This document shows positions 1 through 10,799 of a stretch of DNA of 64,000 bases, piece after piece; position 1 is the first letter of the stretch, and every line of letters begins with the position of its first letter. The stretch covers positions 67,345,075 through 67,409,074 of the forward strand of contig ML679961.1 of assembly GCA_007922225.1 (NCBI GenBank), in the 5' to 3' direction. The notes under the pieces are model-generated. The model was not told the origin of the DNA, searched no databases, and saw only the letters and a list, made by a program, of their open reading frames with translations. The DNA comes from Emydura subglobosa. Taxonomy: Eukaryota; Chordata; Testudines; Chelidae. The translations under genes were made by a program, and so were the position numbers.

Positions 1-900
1 TCCCAAGAGAACACAAAGTAGCCCTGGAGTTCTCTATCACGTGCAGAGATTCATTCATGTTGTCAGCAAAGAGTACCATAAAAAGGAAGGTATTCGTATT
101 TTGAACCTCCTTTGGAAATTCTGAGACTTGAAGCCAAAGGCCCTCCTCATAATTACCACTGTAGAAATCAAATAGGTGGCAGTATCAGGAGCATCTAGGG
201 AGGCCTGCAGAGATGTTCTGGTGAGCAGCTGGCCTTCTGCAATAATCGCCTGGAATTGCTCTCTATGTTCTACTGGTAGATGCTCAATAAATGAATTCAG
301 CTAAGTATAATTTGTATGATTGTACTTTGCCATTAAAGCCTGATAGTTGGTGATTCTGAATTGTAAAGTAGCTGACAAATATGATTTTCTACCAAAACAG
401 GTCAAGGCACTTATTATGATCCTTGTCACAGGGCATGGATTTAGCATGCTGCCTCCCACATTTGTTAATTGCATCAACTACCAAAGAGTTAGGAGAAGGA
501 TGAGAGAATACAAATTGAGTCCTTAGATAGAACACAATATTTCTTACCCACTCTCTTGCATGTAGGCAGAATTGTGGCTCAGGTATTCCAGATAACCTTT
601 GCAGAGTCCATTAGGGCTTTATTAACTGGCGAGGCAATGAGTGCAAATCAAGCTGGATGAAAGAAGTCAAGCAGCTTATGATGTGATTCTTTAACCTCTT
701 CAGGAAGGATCAGCAAAGAAACCATAATTCCCTTGGCAAAGTCCTGAAACTGCTTGAAATCATTTGCCAGGGAAGAAGGAGGTGGCATAACTGTTTCACA
801 TGAGGCATCAATGCAGCAGCAGCAGCAGCAGCATCTGCCACACTAAACCAAGACATATATGCATTTACCAAACAGAGCAGTATATGCAGAACTTATGCAA
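1..900 (-). pseudogene. DIRS-type gag-like ORF fragment (copy A)
   Basis: On the minus strand this encodes decayed pieces of the first ORF of a DIRS tyrosine-recombinase retrotransposon. About 505-432 reads HPSPNSLVVDAINKC, and about 270-120 reads QASLDAPDTATYLIST followed by IMRRAFGF. The same blocks occur in copies B (5,860-6,250 and 6,570-6,680) and D (20,340-20,590) in the same order, so the assignment rests on agreement inside the window as well as on family knowledge. Stops and frameshifts break it throughout. The reverse transcriptase half would lie beyond the left edge. It sits just downstream of the 3' LTR of the gypsy element. The right limit is approximate. Confidence 0.7.
813..833. 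repeat. (GCA)7 microsatellite
   Basis: Seven perfect GCA triplets inside the copy A DIRS remnant. On the minus strand they fall in a stretch readable as poly-alanine within the gag-like frame. Confidence 0.9.
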
Positions 901-1055
901 TTTTCTGTGAATTTTAAATACAGAGCCTCCATGTTTCAAAGAAGTCCTTTAATTTCAGCTATGCCCTCTAGATTTTGGTTCAGATGGTCCTTGAAAAGAC
1001 AACCCATTCTGAAAAGAAAGGGGCATCACTCAATGTGGTAGATCTGCAAATAATT

Positions 1056-1165
1056 ACCCAAATCCTGCAAATGTGTGTAATTTTACTCATGTGAAGTCTC
1101 ATTGGCTTCAATAGGACTATTCATGTAAGTGAAGTTACTCACATACTGTAATGTGTTCAGGACAT
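1056..1165. repeat. Short imperfect palindromic MITE-like repeat
   Basis: Two arms with imperfect inverted similarity (about 1,060-1,098 and 1,112-1,162) meet around the sequence ATTGGCTTCAATAGGACT. The outer ends read AATCCTGC on the left and TTCAGGAC on the right. I recall similar palindromes as common in reptile genomes. There is no coding capacity. Confidence 0.5.
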
Positions 1166-1319
1166 GGACCTATACTTGCAACCCTAAGGCAACATGACAC
1201 CAGCAAATACATCAACACTATGAGCCAAAAGTTTGAAGGAGCCTTGAGCCATGTCACATATTAATCTAGCAACCATCTTGCTGAGGGAAAATGTCCCAAG
1301 TGACTCTAGAATTTACTAC

Positions 1320-1589
1320 GAATTTACCAAAGTGTTTTCTCAGGTAACAAATTGCCGAATAGATCTAACACAGAAAACCAAAGTAAGGAAAGCTAGCTAA
1401 CCTCGTCTGGAGCTTCATCTTAAACCAAGGCAATGAGTAACCCATGTAGTGAATGAGAGAAATCCTCTAGGGGTGAACAATGTGAGATCCCAGATCGTAC
1501 ACTTACTTACAAGTCGCCTCGACTGCAAGCAAGATCAGGAAAACCTCTGAGCATTTAAAGTGATATTTTACAGTTTTTAATACACCACA
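1320..1589 (-). mobile_element. 3' LTR remnant of the gypsy element
   Basis: On the minus strand this begins TGTGGTGTATTAAAAA directly after a purine tract. That start matches the proposed 5' LTR (from 9,161), which begins TGTGGGGTATTGAAAA. Further in, both copies contain CCTGAT, a short gap, then CTTGCAG, and later a GTTAG-containing T-rich stretch. The two copies differ a good deal, consistent with an old insertion. The inner (left) boundary is set only by the approximate length of the 5' copy, and I did not find a convincing target-site duplication. Confidence 0.55.
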
Positions 1590-1599
1590 TTCCTCCCCT
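1590..1599 (-). other. Polypurine tract of the gypsy element
   Basis: The minus strand reads AGGGGAGGAA immediately before the 3' LTR start. A purine tract in this position primes plus-strand DNA synthesis in LTR retrotransposons. Confidence 0.6.
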
Positions 1600-1989
1600 A
1601 TAAATTCCTCAATTAAACAGTTATTTTTTTAAATCACAAGTTCAACCTAATAGGAGGCCTATGATATCACTGTGGCCAGTAGTGGCTGAGAGGGAGAGAA
1701 AGTCATACCTGACTGTTTTCCTATTTCTTATTGATACTGTTTGGATCACCCCTAACAAGGCACTAATTCTCCTGTTTTTGGTCACTATATTCCAGCACCA
1801 CCATCACATCCTCTGGCCAACAAAACTTACAGCCATCTTTACAAATTTCAGGAGCCTCAGCCTATAAATATACTGAGCTTTGATCTGATAACAGTTGATC
1901 AATGTGCTTCTTTATTATCTCCCATTTTACCTCTACCAAATATATCATTGGCCCCACTATCTGCTGCACGACATCTTTTTTTCACTTTA

Positions 1990-3060
1990 TCCCTCCCCTT
2001 GTAATTTCATACCAATTCTATCCATCCTAGGCAGTGTAACCTGTGAAGTTCATGTTGCGTTTTCACTACTTGCTCTCTTTCGCTGAGTGCTCTCGGAAAG
2101 TCTGATCTAAGCAAAGCAAATCTTGTACATACCTGAGATCTTAAAAACCACTCGGCTGGAGTCTTGAGTTGAAGACTGTGGGGTAGAGACCTATATGAGA
2201 ACAGGAAATCTGCAATGCAATGTAGTCTCTCCATCACTTTTGTCTAATGCTTATTTCAGGTGTCTGCACAAAACACTGCCAATCTATTTGATGTTGGGTG
2301 ATAGGTAGCCAACCTAGCACATTTCACTGAATTTTGCCATATAAATGTCAGAAAATCCACCAAAATAAATTGTAAACTATTATCTGAAATAAGCTTATCA
2401 GTTAACACAGGTGGCAAACATATTGCAAAGCACTGAAGACATTGTCATGTGCACCACCTCTGATCATTGAGAACATGCATCAAGCACTAAATACATTTTT
2501 CTGCAAAGTCAATGTGCAGCCATTCCAAGGTGTCATAGCCTACTCCTATGGATGACATGGTGTCAATTCTGGCACGTTTCGATGGCTATTACAGGAATCA
2601 CATTACCTACTTTCTATACTTTGATACCTACTTTCTATATTTTGATCTAAAGCTGGCCACCAAAAACAACTTCTGGCCACTCCCTTTGTCTTTACAACTC
2701 CATGGTGCTGCTCATGTAATTCCACTAGCATCCTTTTCTGTAAACTTATTGGTATTATTACCGGTGGTCCCCAGAGCAAACAATTCTGCACAGGTAACTC
2801 CACTTTCCTGAAATAATAAGGGCTTGGCTGCTCTGTGGTTGTGTGTTCTGGCTCCCCCCAAAATGACATAATGCACCCCGTAACCAAAATGTGATCTTTT
2901 CTTGTTTCCAGAGCAATTTCCTTAGCTGTCATTTAGTAAAGAGATTTTCCTCTCTGTGCTTCCCTGTGTAAAGGGGCAAATGGGACAGTGCATCTGCATT
3001 TCCATGTTTTTCTGATGGTTTATAAGGACAGATTGTTCCACCTCCAAGCACAACTTTTCT
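1990..3060 (-). pseudogene. Ty3/gypsy pol, 3' part: end of RNase H and integrase
   Basis: Read downward, the order is the tail of the RNase H/connection region (YKPSEKHGNADALS, about 3,030-2,985), the integrase zinc-binding domain (HEQHHGV near 2,750, then FWWPALDQNIE, about 2,840-2,630), and the integrase core end with FLFSYRSLPHS and KTPAEWF (2,237-2,130). This is the standard gypsy order. Integrase would insert the cDNA copy into the host genome. Frame changes separate the blocks and the core catalytic region is poorly preserved, so it is dead. RNase H proper is missing, because the DIRS element joins at about 3,060. The first half of the same pol gene resumes at about 7,610. Confidence 0.8.
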
Positions 3061-3064
3061 AGGT

Positions 3065-5000
3065 CCATTCAAACACCACATTGTTAGATGGAGGGATGCT
3101 GGCCTGGAGTGTTTGATCTTGCCTCTATCCTGAGTCAACAGGTCTGGAAAGAGCTGAATATGCATGCACGGGCACCAGGACATCTGGAGAATGCCTGTGA
3201 ACCAGAACTGCCTTTGCTACCTGGGAACAATCAGAATCACCAACATTCCCTCGGTTAAGCTTCCTCAGAACTCGAGGTAAGGGAAACAGAAATGCATACA
3301 TCAGCTGTCCCAACCATTGAATTAGAAATGAGTCCCCTCTGGAATCGTGGCCTTGGGCTGCTCTGAAACAGTTGGTCAGGTATTTCTTGTACTCAAGATA
3401 CAAAGAGATCCGAAGATGCAAATGCCCATTGTTGAAAGATACTTCGTACTACCGAGTCATGTAGTTCCCATTCAAAGTCTCTGGAGAAGTGTCTGCTGAG
3501 GCGGTCAGTTAATGTATTGCACACCATCAAGTGAGTGATTTGGTAGTGAATACACCTCTTCCAGAAATTGCTTCTATGCAAAAAATGAATGGACTCTGCT
3601 TCCCCTTGTTTGTTGCATAGTAAATTGTTGTCATCCTGTCTGACATGAAACTTGGACATGAAAGATTCAAATAAATGGGTGGAGTCATGTACAGGCTCCG
3701 TGTTCTGCACACAGCTCCAGAAGGTTTATGTGCAATTGGGACTCTTGGTGGATCCTGTACCCTGTGCTATATGTTCGTCCCAATGGATTCCCCACCCTAG
3801 CAGGGAAGCATCCGTAATTAGTCTTTTTCTGGGAAGAGCAGGGATAAAGGGACCCACCATGCACACTGTCTCCCTGTTCTCCCACCAGGAGAGAGAAGCC
3901 AGAACCCTGTGGGAGAGCAAGATCAGCTTGTCCAGACTGATTGTTTGGCACGTAAACTGTCCATAACCAAGACTTTGAAGGCAAAGTCTCGCAAAAGGTA
4001 TTACATAGGTATGGGGCCATGTTACCCAGGAAGATGAGATGGGTTTGAATTGTTGTCTGGACGCTCCACAAAAGCTGAGTGATCAGATCCTTAATAGCTT
4101 GGAATCTTTCCTGAGGTACGAATGCTTTGGCACTGATTGAGTCTAAGATAGCCCCAATAAAGTCTACAGTCTATGTGGGAACTCAAAAGGACTTTTTAAA
4201 ATATTTATTTGGAGCCTTAAGTAGTAAAGGAGAGTGAGTAGGGACAGGGCTGTCACCTATAACTCTTGATACAACTTCCCTGTGAACATCCAATCATCAC
4301 AGTAGGGGAAGACCAAAGTGTCAAGAGAACTGAGATGGACTGCCACTACCAATAACATCTTCATGAAAATCCTCAGTGTCATCAAGAGGCCGAAAGGGAG
4401 CACTCTGTATTGGTAGCATCCTGGACCCATGGTAAATCTCAGGAATCTCCTGCATTCAAGGTGGATGTCAACATGGAAACAAGCATTCTTTAAATCAAGA
4501 GCTGTGAACCAATAGTTCTTGTTCACTGAGGGAGTTATAGAGGCCAGGTGATCATTCTGACTCTCAGGTGACAGATGAAGACATCTAGTATGGGCCTCCA
4601 GCCTCCTTACTTCTTGGGAATGAGGAAGTATTTTGAATAAAACCACTGTGCTGAAGAGGTACCATTTCTATGGCTCCCAGATGGAGCAGGGAGTCTACTT
4701 CTTGTCTGAGCATGCTTTTATGAGAAGGGTTCCTGAAGAGGAAAGGTGAGTGGGTGGGGAGAGGGAAAGGGAGAGGAACTGTCATATAACCAGGGATGAT
4801 TATCTCCAGAACACATCTCTCTGATTTTATGAAGTGTCAAGCCTGGGAATAATGAACTAGACAGCCACAAAATGAGATATAGGAGACCTGAACAGATGGA
4901 TGTGGCAGGGATAAACGGGCATTTTAGCAACAAGCCAGGTGTCCAAGCCACTGTCAATAACTGGGATGGATTACCAATTATTCTGCTTGTTGCTTTTAGC
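3065..5000 (-). pseudogene. DIRS copy B reverse transcriptase / RNase H
   Basis: The RT palm is readable around 4,550-4,260: YWFTALDLKNACFHV carries motif A, and FPYCDDWM carries the catalytic aspartate pair of motif C, so those acidic residues are retained. RNase H follows: DASLLGWG near 3,810, INLLEL near 3,720, and ADRLSRHF-like RLSRHFSRDFEWEL near 3,480, ending DLFVS. The tail about 3,300-3,065 has QLMYAFLFPLPRVLRK and SLHLTMW, as in other DIRS elements. Frameshifts split it into at least five frames. The N-terminal segment at 4,960-4,650 is weakly recognisable. Confidence 0.8.
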
Positions 5001-5139
5001 CATTTTCAGGACTTGCAGAAACTTAGTGTAACTAGGCAAACCAGAGGTGGGAAGAAGGGGGTCTGAGGGTAGGCAGTGAACACGTGAAGTGAGCCTGGCT
5101 CTATGCAATCTCTTTCTCTGAATATGCAGGGGCGAATGC

Positions 5140-5650
5140 CTGTGGAAAAAGAGAAGTCTGGATATATTTTTTAATTTTCAGTATGGGGAAATTTTGCTAT
5201 CAGACTAACAGCTTAAAACTGCTTGCTTAACAATTTTTTTAGTGACATGTCACTAACTCCTGCTTTTGCCCAGTGATTGATTTGTTTGGTCAGCTATGTA
5301 ACATACTTTTGATTGACATGTCCCTGTAACTTTTGGCATATAAGAGAGAGATAGCGAGTCTGAATCAGGCAGATCACTTCGTGGACACATTTGGAATGAT
5401 CTTCAAGCACAGACAGAAGGACTGGCCACCTGGAAACCTGTGACTGATTCACCCTGATTTGCCTCAGACTTGGGGGGTAACTATCAAGTTCTGGGATACA
5501 TTAACCACCTACTGTATTTGTATGTGCTTAAGACTAATAAGTGGAGACTTCCGGTAAAAGTGATTCCAATGGGAATTGCCGGAGACCAATAAAGTAAAGC
5601 TTTAAGTTAAAAGCACTTGGTTTTGACTTGTTTGTGTCAGTCATATGGCA
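5140..5650 (+). mobile_element. LTR-like insert within DIRS copy B
   Basis: This separates the DIRS gag from the RT. On the plus strand it has a TATA-like GCATATAAGAGAG near 5,337 and an AATAAA signal at about 5,588, followed by a T-rich GTTTTGACTTGTTTGTGTCA end. That layout fits a solitary LTR. Neither the boundaries nor a target duplication could be fixed, and the family is unknown. It could be an unrelated repeat. Confidence 0.35.
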
Positions 5651-5699
5651 GGCAGAGGTACTGCATTTCCTTTGGTTTATTTTCTGATACTGACTCACA

Positions 5700-7600
5700 G
5701 AGACTAAAAGTTACTAGGTCTAGGAACCCTGGGTACCAAGGGGCTTGATTTGCAGCTCTCAAAAGTCATCAAAAGGTTTTCTTGGTCAGAGGCTGGAGTT
5801 GGAAGCAGAATGAAGGGAGGCATTTGGTTTACTGCTCTGCATTCTCTGGCATTTCCTAGGTGGCTTGTAAGCCCTCTGATGATAGAATAGCTGAGAAGCT
5901 GGTTGTTGTCTGTAGTGTTGAACCTTGGGTTATTTTCTTTGCAGTGCTCAAGTACAGACACCCAGCTAGTGAAGAGTCTTTGAGGGAATCTAATAACTCA
6001 TCTGTCTTTTTGCTGAATAGGTTATTTCCTTGAAAAGGCAGATCCTCCACAGTGGATTGGATTTCTTTGGGAAATCCAGAGGATTGGAACCACAATGCCT
6101 ATCTCATGACTATGCATGTTGCCAATGAGCAGAAGGCAGTATCTGCTGCATGCGCTGAGGCTGATCTAGTCAGCAATTTAATTGCTTGGAACTACTGTCT
6201 ACCTGCTTACAGAAGATTGTTGGTGAATTCTGAGACACTATTTTAATTAATAAAATCATATTTTGATCATTAAAGCCTCGTAATTTGCTATGTGGAGAGA
6301 GGTATAACATGATCCAATGGCTGGAAGTTGAAGCTAAACCAATTCAGACTGGAAATAAGGTATTTTTGACAGTGAGGATAACTACCACTGGAACAATTTA
6401 CCAAAAGGTTGTGGTGGATTCTGCATCACTGACAATTTTTAAATAAAGAATGGATGTTTTTCTAAAAAAACATGCTCTAGGAATTATTTAGGGGAAGTTC
6501 TATGGCCTGCATTATACATGTCAGACTAGATGATCACAATGGTCTCTTCTGGTCTTGGAATCTATGCAGAATTGTAAGTTTGCTAGAGTAAAGTTCTTTC
6601 TTCCAAAGGAGACCAAACTTTTAGACCTTTTATCATTGGATGTAGATGTGGGGTCATCTTGCCTGTTCCTTTCAGTGACAGCTTGCAGCAGAGTTTGCAG
6701 CAGCGTGTGTGAATTCCTTAGATGGCACTAAGTATTTCTTCTCCATTCTCTTCAGAGTGGGAGCATAAGTGGCTGGAGTACACCAGACAGTCTTGGTTGG
6801 TATCAGCACTGTAGAGAATGTCCAATAGTTTATGAGGGGGTATCCTGTACTTCCTCCAGATACTGAAATGCAAGAAGTCCTGGAACTGCCTCTAGTCAGC
6901 TGATGACAGTGAGACCACCTCATATAGCGATGATGATAACCCCATCAGGATTAATAGTTCTGCCTGCTCCTCTTCCTCAGATTGTTCTTGAGGGGGTTAA
7001 GATTCTTCCCTGCATGGCAACACATATCTTAATCACTGGTGTGATCTTATGTATCCAGATGTCACATATATGGATCTCAGGGACCTCAGTAAGGCCAAGG
7101 TGAAGTATTAAATGGAAAATGGGGCAGTCCCCATGAAGGAGGATACCACTGGTCCTGAGGTATGTAGACCCTCTGATGCAAGAGAGAATGTGCCCACAAG
7201 ATCTTGGAACCTCTTTTGGGGCTAACCAGCTGTCTTGATGAGGATGGTGAAACTCTCCCATTGATACCAGACTAAGAGGAATAGATTTCCATGTTGATGG
7301 GTGGTGCCATCTGTAGTGGAGGTTTTATTTTGCCTTGTCTGATCAATGGTACCCCTAAGTGGTGAACCAATGATGTGGGGACATCTCTGGTTAGGACCAG
7401 ATCTGACAGTATTGGCAATTCTGGGTCCATGTGGATAGTAATGGCCTCCAAGGAGATGTATCAAGCCCCTGATACAAGAGTGGACTGGGTTTCTTTGCTT
7501 TTACCAGCTTTGCCATGGTCTTCGGTTCCACTGACTCCTCCTTACGCTTCATTGATACTGACTGCATAGGAGGCATCCACTGCCTCACTGGTACTCAGAA
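5700..7600 (-). pseudogene. DIRS copy B gag-like ORF, split by CR1
   Basis: Conserved blocks in order on the minus strand are CTPATYAPTLKRMEKKYLVP (about 6,780-6,720), FGRKNFTLANLQF (about 6,600-6,560), QFQAIKLLTRSASAHAADTA-like residues at 6,200-6,130, and WFQSSGFPKEIQSTVEDLPF (6,090-6,030) followed by NNLFSKKTDELLDSLKD. The block FGRK...LQF is cut from its continuation by the CR1 fragment at 6,245-6,565. The protein would package element RNA. Numerous stops and frame changes show it is inactive. Short ORFs on the opposite strand here, for example 6,052-6,246, are antisense shadows. Confidence 0.75.
6245..6565 (+). mobile_element. CR1 LINE 3' end fragment
   Basis: The non-coding 3' tail of a CR1 retrotransposon with the blocks AATTCAGACTGGAAATAAGG, CCACTGGAACAATTTACC, TTAAATAAAGAATGGATG and CAGACTAGATGATCACAATG. 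The reverse complement of 33,680-34,000 carries the same blocks, so two copies in this window confirm the family. It interrupts the gag-like ORF of DIRS copy B and is therefore younger than that DIRS insertion. Confidence 0.8.
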
Positions 7601-7609
7601 TGGTCAGAA

Positions 7610-8335
7610 TGACTCTTCCATAATAGTTTAACACGATCAGAAACTTTTAAGCTCTGAAACATTCTTTGGTACTGATTTCTCAATTGCTTTTGTCTTCTTT
7701 TAAGAAGATACAACCCTTCTGCATCTAGACAATGCACCAAGTACGTAATCTGATTTTGAAGAAAGCACATTTATCTTTGTTAATTTAAAACTATATTTTT
7801 GCAATCTCTTTAGAATCTCCTATAGGTTCTATAAATATTTCTCTGATCATAATTTTTTTAGCAGATTGTACTGGCTACTCCATACGGTAATCTTTCATAA
7901 CGAATTAGCCCCTTTTGTGTGCCCCCTGTCAATTATTTTTTAATCTCGCTCCAGTGATATTAGCTAGAAGGCTTAGCACAAGTCTAGTTTAGTAAACTTC
8001 ACTCCCTCTGCCAGTTTTGCAAATATTATCTTGTGGTTTAGGAATTGGATATCAATCCATTTCTAACCAGGAGTTTATGATGACTTTACAGTCCAACAAA
8101 TTCTTATGCTGTTATCACCCTTTGGAATGCACACAACTGCTGTAACCCAGTCATTAAAATCCATGGGTGAAATTATGCCCTGCTTTTGCAATTGCTTCAG
8201 TTGATTTTCTACAGACTTGTAGAGTACATAGCACAGGTCTAAGCCTTTAGGAATGGCCTTGTCAAACACAACGAACCTCGCTATAATGTCTTTTACCAAA
8301 CGCATGTCTGTACTAAAATACAGTTTCAAACAAAG
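7610..8335 (-). pseudogene. Ty3/gypsy pol, 5' part: reverse transcriptase
   Basis: The minus strand first reads NQLKQLQKQGIISPMDFNDW and then DNSIRIC (8,230-8,090), the fingers region of a gypsy RT. Motif A follows as FTKLDL near 8,000 and a degraded THKG block near 7,900. FLQNQITYLVHCLDAEGL (7,760-7,705) and PKNVSELKSFL (about 7,660, in another frame) are palm and thumb. The YxDD box is not recognisable. The frame is lost at about 7,610 where DIRS sequence starts. The RNase H tail reappears at 3,060, so the gypsy pol is split by about 4.5 kb and has lost most of RNase H. Confidence 0.75.
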
Positions 8336-8399
8336 CAGTCTCCATAGCTCCCTTCTAGCAACAGTTCTTTTTTATACACAACTTTCATCAGCCTCCTTT

Positions 8400-8700
8400 A
8401 ATTCTGGGTGTTTTATAGCAAAAACAATTTGATCTCTGAGACCCTCTTTCAAAAAGTTACCAAAACAACAAATAGACAGCTGTTTCAGGCTTCCTAAAAA
8501 TTCAGGTACTTTCTTCTTTTATTTATTTTCTTAGGAACTCACATCATTCTGTTAAAAAAATGTGGGCAGCACATAATATTTCTTTAGAATCTCTATTATG
8601 TCCTTATATGTCAGTTCACTAGGTATTGTGGAAAACATAACTCAGTAAGCACTGTAAATGTTTTTCCCACCAATATTAGGAAAACATACCTTTGTTTATC
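8400..8700 (-). pseudogene. Ty3/gypsy gag remnant
   Basis: Fragments on the minus strand read STIPSELTYKDIIEILKKYY and then LRDQIVFAIKHPELKE, separated by stops. Both resemble the gag core of vertebrate gypsy elements, where a tyrosine- and leucine-rich helix region precedes an LRDQ motif. No protease or zinc knuckle is visible before the RT, so the gag-protease part appears deleted. The assignment is by pattern and is moderately sure. Confidence 0.55.
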
Positions 8701-8899
8701 AGTATCTTCTATAACATTTGCATAAAAATACTATTCAAGTGTGAGCATATGTTGCAAAACCCTCCTTTTTTTCATTAAGTGGAACACTGTCCATATTGCA
8801 GCCATTTTATCTTTACTTTTTTAAGAAAATAATCCCATCCTCATCGTCAGTTCTCTATTATGCTCATGGCACCCAGAGAAGTTACATAAAAACATAAAA

Positions 8900-9161
8900 T
8901 GCTTATTCTGGAAGAATACAAAGTAACATGACTTTATTTCTTAGAATCCAGACCCTAACAGACAAGAACCAAAAAACAGATACACAGAGCAAGCTGCTAC
9001 CTAAAGCAGAGTGGCACAACTCAACCCCACCTTGTTCTAGACTGCTGAAGGCCTGATCACATGCTTTCCTACAGAGCCTCCTAGCCTGCAAGCAGTATCA
9101 GGAAATGCCTACAAATCAAAGCAGTAATTTCTAATTTTAATACCTTTTTCAATACCCCACA
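8900..9161 (-). mobile_element. 5' LTR of the gypsy element
   Basis: The minus strand starts TGTGGGGTATTGAAAA, matching the 3' LTR start at 1,589, and ends near GAATAAGCA. An AATAAA signal lies at about 8,938-8,933, close to the end, as expected for the R region. The length is about 260 bp. It lies upstream of the gag and RT remnants in the same orientation. I could not identify the primer tRNA from the following bases. Confidence 0.6.
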
Positions 9162-9199
9162 AGGGGCACCACCATCACCGCTTCCTCCAGCATTATTTG

Positions 9200-9475
9200 C
9201 AGAAAAAAATAGCTTAGGCACCTAACTACAGAAGAGGGTTCACAGCTGTGAATCACAGGCAGAGATGTGTGCCTCTCTCCTCCCCAGACTTAGGGACTTG
9301 GCAGCTTCACCTCAGCATACTGTGTCTGTGGATCCCTTTCTTAGGCAGCTCTCTCCCTATGCATTGCATATAGAACTTTGGTGCCTAACTCAGAGCTATG
9401 GATTCCACTGGGTGGCAATGTATCTAAAAGTTAGGCGCTGTAGTGCCTAAGTCCCTTTGAGGCTCTAGACCTCAC
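9200..9475. mobile_element. MITE-like repeat with GGCGCCTAA-type motifs
   Basis: The ends carry inverted-repeat-like CTTAGGCACCTAACTAC on the left and AGGCGCTGTAGTGCCTAAG on the right, so the element reads as a short non-autonomous DNA transposon. Similar TTAGGCACCTAA-type motifs border the element at 12,490-13,660. It lies at the end of DIRS copy C, right after the codons for LILHP, next to the gypsy 5' LTR. Confidence 0.5.
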
Positions 9476-10720
9476 GGCTGGGGTGAAGAATCAGGTCTTT
9501 GTTTCACTACAGGAGATCCAGAACACCAAGTAGGGGGAAAGGACTATCAAACACCAAGTCTAACAAGTCAGAGAATCAGAAATGTCTCACCCAAATGATC
9601 ACTGTGGCTCTGTCCTGATTTTTCAATTCAACCTGTATACAAGGATTTAGGAGAAATGCATTTAACAGGTTCCTCAATCATTTTAGGAGGAAGATATCTT
9701 TAAGGGTACCTAGATTGTGTCTTCCCTGGAGCAAAACCAACTTGCGCTTATTGTTTTTACTGGCTGAAAACAGATCTATATCAGGAGATCTTCACCTAAG
9801 AAACAGAAATTGAAGGATGAAATCCATCAAAGACCATTCATGGTGAGCTCTGTACTATCTGCTCATACACAGACAACTAGGTTGTTCTCAGCAGTTAAGT
9901 GAGGATTATAGGTGTCACCTGATATTGTATGCACCATGTGCGGAACCTAATAGCTTCTTGGTATTGAGGGGTTGGCCCAGCTCCACCATTCCTGTTAATA
10001 GAATATATGGCAGTGACTTTGTCCATCAGGATCTACTGAAAGATGTCCTTGAAACTGTTCAGAACTCCAGCACATTTTAGAAGAGAGGATTCCTGTGGGG
10101 TCAACAAACCCCAAGTTTCCAAGTGACCCAGATCAGTATTCCACCCTTCGGTGGAGGTGTCTATCACCAATATTGTTGAAGGAGGTGGTGAAGGAGACTT
10201 CTCTGTATCCCAATCTCAAGATTTGTCCACCAGCACAAATATACAAGGATTGGGGGAGGGGGAAGAGGTGTATGTGTATAATAGATCCTGGAATGTTCCC
10301 TTCATCCTTATTGGGTTAGAGGGTGGTCTTTGCCATGACATTGCCTTGAAGAGACCATGATGAAGTTAAGCCAGAGGTATTATATAGTAGGGAAGGCCAT
10401 ATAGCCCAGGAGCCTCAGACACACACGCTGGCTGAATCATGTGGACTCACTCAGAGATTGGAGATGAGGTTCAAATTGGTTTTGATCTGTCCAGAAGCTG
10501 AAAGGCTTGGCTACCTTCGAGTTTAGGACTGCCTGTGCACTTCAATCTCTGGGTACACACCAGTATAGATTTTAAACAGGCTGATTTTCAGTCCTAGTGA
10601 CTTGAACACTTTTAGCAGTTTCATCGTGGTTTTCATTTCAATTTATTTAACAGTGCTTCAAGGAATCATTCCGAAGAGGTATCTGGTTTGTTGTTTTGTT
10701 TTTTTAGGGCTTCTGTTTAG
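9475..10720 (-). pseudogene. DIRS copy C: RT end and RNase H
   Basis: Read downward: KLLKVFKSLGLKISLFK (end of the RT, about 10,640-10,580), DTSTEGWNTDLGHLETWGLL with PQESS (RNase H, about 10,160-10,090), HHEWSLMDF (about 9,850) and NQDRATVI with FSDLLDL and LILHP (9,620-9,480). This is the order of the DIRS RT/RNase H ORF seen in copies B and D. The plus-strand frames at 10,095-10,360 are antisense shadows. Many stops are present. The recombinase part is absent: a MITE and then the gypsy LTR follow. Confidence 0.75.
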
Positions 10721-10731
10721 TTGCAGCAGTG

Positions 10732-10751
10732 TTTTTTTTTGGGGGGGGGGG

Positions 10752-10796
<45 letters not shown>
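10732..10796. repeat. T9-G11-(TGA)15 microsatellite
   Basis: A run of 9 T, then 11 G, then 15 perfect TGA triplets. The poly-aspartate ORF over it is an artefact of the repeat. It lies at the 5' edge of DIRS copy C. Confidence 0.95.
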
Positions 10797-10799
10797 GAG

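Larger units (their letters stand above)
3060..7610 (-). mobile_element. DIRS-type retrotransposon copy B, nested in gypsy pol
   Basis: A minus-strand DIRS element with gag-like ORF (7,600-5,700) and RT/RNase H ORF (5,000-3,065). It is flanked on both sides by parts of one gypsy pol gene: the RT thumb region above 7,610 and the RNase H tail below 3,060. It has no recognisable tyrosine recombinase. The RNase H ORF ends in SLHLTMWCLNGP and the gypsy frame starts within a few codons. Its own body is interrupted by a CR1 tail and by an LTR-like segment. I could not delimit inverted termini, so a simple insertion followed by deletion is inferred. Confidence 0.75.

Noticed and set aside
6052..6246. 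64-codon plus-strand ORF without internal stops
   Set aside because: It is the antisense of the DIRS copy B gag-like ORF.
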